Shown in pieces: positions 7,104 to 8,205 of a stretch of DNA of 8,205 bases. The notes under the pieces are model-generated. The model was not told the DNA's origin. It worked only from the letters and a program-made list of their open reading frames with translations, and ran no database searches. Both the position numbers and the translations under genes were made by a program. How positions within the stretch are numbered: position 1 is the stretch's first letter; every line of letters starts with the position of its first letter. Origin of the DNA: an uncultured Eubacteriales bacterium (lineage in GTDB: Bacteria; Bacillota; Clostridia; Christensenellales; UBA1242); the NCBI GenBank assembly GCA_905187655.1, contig CAJJIV010000046.1, forward strand, positions 1-8,205, given 5' to 3'.

Positions 7104-8080
7104 ACATTATACTCCTTGTATAAATGGAATATAATTTCTTCTAGGTTAAGATGATTTACATTAATATCTTTAACTGGATATTTGGCATAGATAATTTTTG
7201 TAAAATCTACGATGTTAAAATCTTTGTTTTCTATTGGTTTAAGTTTAACAAAACCAGGGTTTTGCTCTAAAATTTCGTAGCCGTCCACAGTAAACTCTGG
7301 ACATTCGGAAAATAATTCTATATCAATTGTAATTTTATTTTTAAACTGATTTTTGATTTTAGTAAATGAGCCATCATATAGCAACTTGCCTTTGCCAATA
7401 AGAATTACACGGTTGGTTAGTGCTTCAATATCATTCATATCGTGAGTAGTTAAAATTACAGTTACACCCATTAATTTGTTAATGTTTTTAATCATATCTC
7501 TAACTATCAATTTACTTGTAGAATCTAGCCCTATTGTTGGTTCATCTAAAAACAAAACCTTTGGGCTGTGCAGAAGAGCACCCGCTAATTCACTTTTCAT
7601 TCTTTGTCCAAGACTCATCTGTCTTGGTGGCACATTCAACAATTCAGTTAGTCCTAATATGTTGGTAAGTGATTTTAAATTGTCCTGATACATTTGGTTT
7701 GGTATCTTGTAAATTTCTTTAAGCAGTTCAAAACTATCTAAAATTGGTAAATCCCAAGATAAATTTGAACGCTGACCAAACACTGCACCAATGTGCTTTA
7801 CATAATCTTTGCGCTGTTTATAAGGATTATATCCATTTACAACACAATCGCCAGAGGTTGGAGCAAGAATCCCACACATAATTTTAATTGTGGTGCTTTT
7901 ACCAGCACCATTGGGACCTATGTAGCCAACAATTTCGCCATCATCAATTTTAAAAGATACATCATTTAAGGCGTCAATTACCTTATATTTTCGTTTGAAG
8001 AAACTTTTGAATGCACCTTTTAAACCTTTTTCTCTAATAGCAATTTTATATTGCTTAGAGATAGATTTTAGTTCTATCAT
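7100..8080 (-). CDS. ABC exporter ATP-binding protein (COG4586-like)
   Basis: This gene encodes the 326-residue ATPase of the exporter, cytoplasmic and membrane-associated. All nucleotide-binding elements are present: Walker A GPNGAGKST (55-63), Q-loop around Q103 in VFGQRSNLSWDLP, signature in the variant form MSLGQR (155-160) instead of LSGGQ, Walker B VLFLDE (175-180), D-loop IGLD (183-186) and H-loop H213. The combination GQRSNLSWDLP, SLGQRM and FLDEPTIGLD is typical of COG4586-type ATPases, which are encoded beside COG4587 and COG3694 permeases, exactly as here. The N-terminal stretch before Walker A is longer than in minimal ABC domains, and about 90 residues follow the core, as is normal for this group. 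The ATG at 8080 has an AGGAGGGG site just upstream. The gene is first in the operon and ends in an ATGA overlap with the first permease. It appears intact. Confidence 0.93.
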   Translation of the reverse strand: MIELKSISKQYKIAIREKGLKGAFKSFFKRKYKVIDALNDVSFKIDDGEIVGYIGPNGAGKSTTIKIMCGILAPTSGDCVVNGYNPYKQRKDYVKHIGAVFGQRSNLSWDLPILDSFELLKEIYKIPNQMYQDNLKSLTNILGLTELLNVPPRQMSLGQRMKSELAGALLHSPKVLFLDEPTIGLDSTSKLIVRDMIKNINKLMGVTVILTTHDMNDIEALTNRVILIGKGKLLYDGSFTKIKNQFKNKITIDIELFSECPEFTVDGYEILEQNPGFVKLKPIENKDFNIVDFTKIIYAKYPVKDINVNHLNLEEIIFHLYKEYNV

Positions 8081-8125
8081 TTTCCCCTCCTGTTAGATAT
8101 GTAATTGTTAATTTAAAATGCTTTT

Positions 8126-8133
8126 ACCTCCTT
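8126..8133 (-). promoter_or_regulatory. Orphan Shine-Dalgarno sequence in the ABC leader
   Basis: A full AAGGAGGT lies on the minus strand with no ATG, GTG or TTG at the right distance after it; the next triplets in phase soon reach TAA. The real ATPase start at 8080 has its own AGGAGGGG about 40 nt further on. It may be a relic of a lost small gene, an anti-SD-binding element of the leader, or chance. Confidence 0.4.
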
Positions 8134-8139
8134 AAAAAT

Positions 8140-8205
8140 TTAAACTAAACTTCTGATGGCTGACTCGACGGAGCGTAACGCTCCGGAGAACCTTCTGCTT
8201 ATAAG
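8140..8205 (-). other. GC-rich hairpin island upstream of ABC operon, with an open frame
   Basis: Bases 8151-8195 are about 58% G+C by my count, far above the surroundings. They contain a perfect 7-bp stem with a 3-nt loop (CGGAGCG at 8169-8175, TAA, CGCTCCG at 8179-8185). CTTCTG occurs on both sides (8150-8155 and 8192-8197). No T-run follows the stem on the minus strand, so it is not an ordinary terminator. On the minus strand a frame is open from the window edge to TAA at 8140 (21 codons) and could be the tail of an upstream gene. On the plus strand an ATG at 8156 opens 16 codons to the edge without a ribosome binding site. It could also be a REP-like intergenic repeat or part of a structured leader RNA. 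The window edge prevents a decision. Confidence 0.45.

Noticed and set aside
8156..8205. Plus-strand small gene starting ATG GCT GAC
   Set aside because: It has no ribosome binding site, only 16 codons are visible before the edge, and the frame runs through the perfect hairpin; composition alone is not enough.

Overview
The window is AT-rich and every convincing gene lies on the minus strand, so transcription runs from high to low coordinates. Strong AAGGAG-type ribosome binding sites, lipoproteins with an L-S-G-C lipobox, short A/T-rich intergenic gaps and intrinsic terminators point to a low-GC Gram-positive-type bacterium (Firmicutes/Bacillota, possibly an uncultured gut clostridial lineage). 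That placement is inference from style, not from a marker gene. TGA serves as a stop codon (end of the ABC ATPase gene), so the standard bacterial code fits.

Right to left (direction of transcription): (1) 8205-8081 is a leader holding a conspicuous GC-rich perfect hairpin and two Shine-Dalgarno sequences. (2) 8080-5481 is a three-gene ABC exporter operon: an ATPase of the COG4586 type, a COG4587-type permease joined to it by an ATGA overlap, and a COG3694-type permease. The second permease is broken near its 3' end. A 37-bp insertion shifts the frame; removing it in silico restores a normal 258-residue protein with the expected family C-terminus ending at 5481. A hairpin terminator follows. 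(3) 5331-4510 is a stand-alone integral membrane protein of the YwaF/TIGR02206 (TMEM164-like) family, with its own good promoter and a strong terminator. (4) About 430 bp without a gene carries that terminator, two candidate promoters and several TGGCAC-containing short repeats. (5) 4080-385 is a two-gene unit encoding tandem paralogous surface lipoproteins of 612 and 607 residues. They align along most of their length and look like WG-repeat/beta-propeller-type extracellular proteins of unknown function. A 13-bp perfect-stem terminator closes the unit. (6) The last 330 bp are non-coding and contain a short array of 11-bp units that places AAAA tracts in helical phase.

Functional reading: the ABC genes form one exporter of unknown substrate, probably inactive or altered if the frameshift is real. 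The YwaF-like gene is an independent transcription unit. The lipoprotein pair is the least understood part: a local gene duplication producing two anchored extracytoplasmic proteins. I see no mobile element, CRISPR array, tRNA or rRNA in the window.
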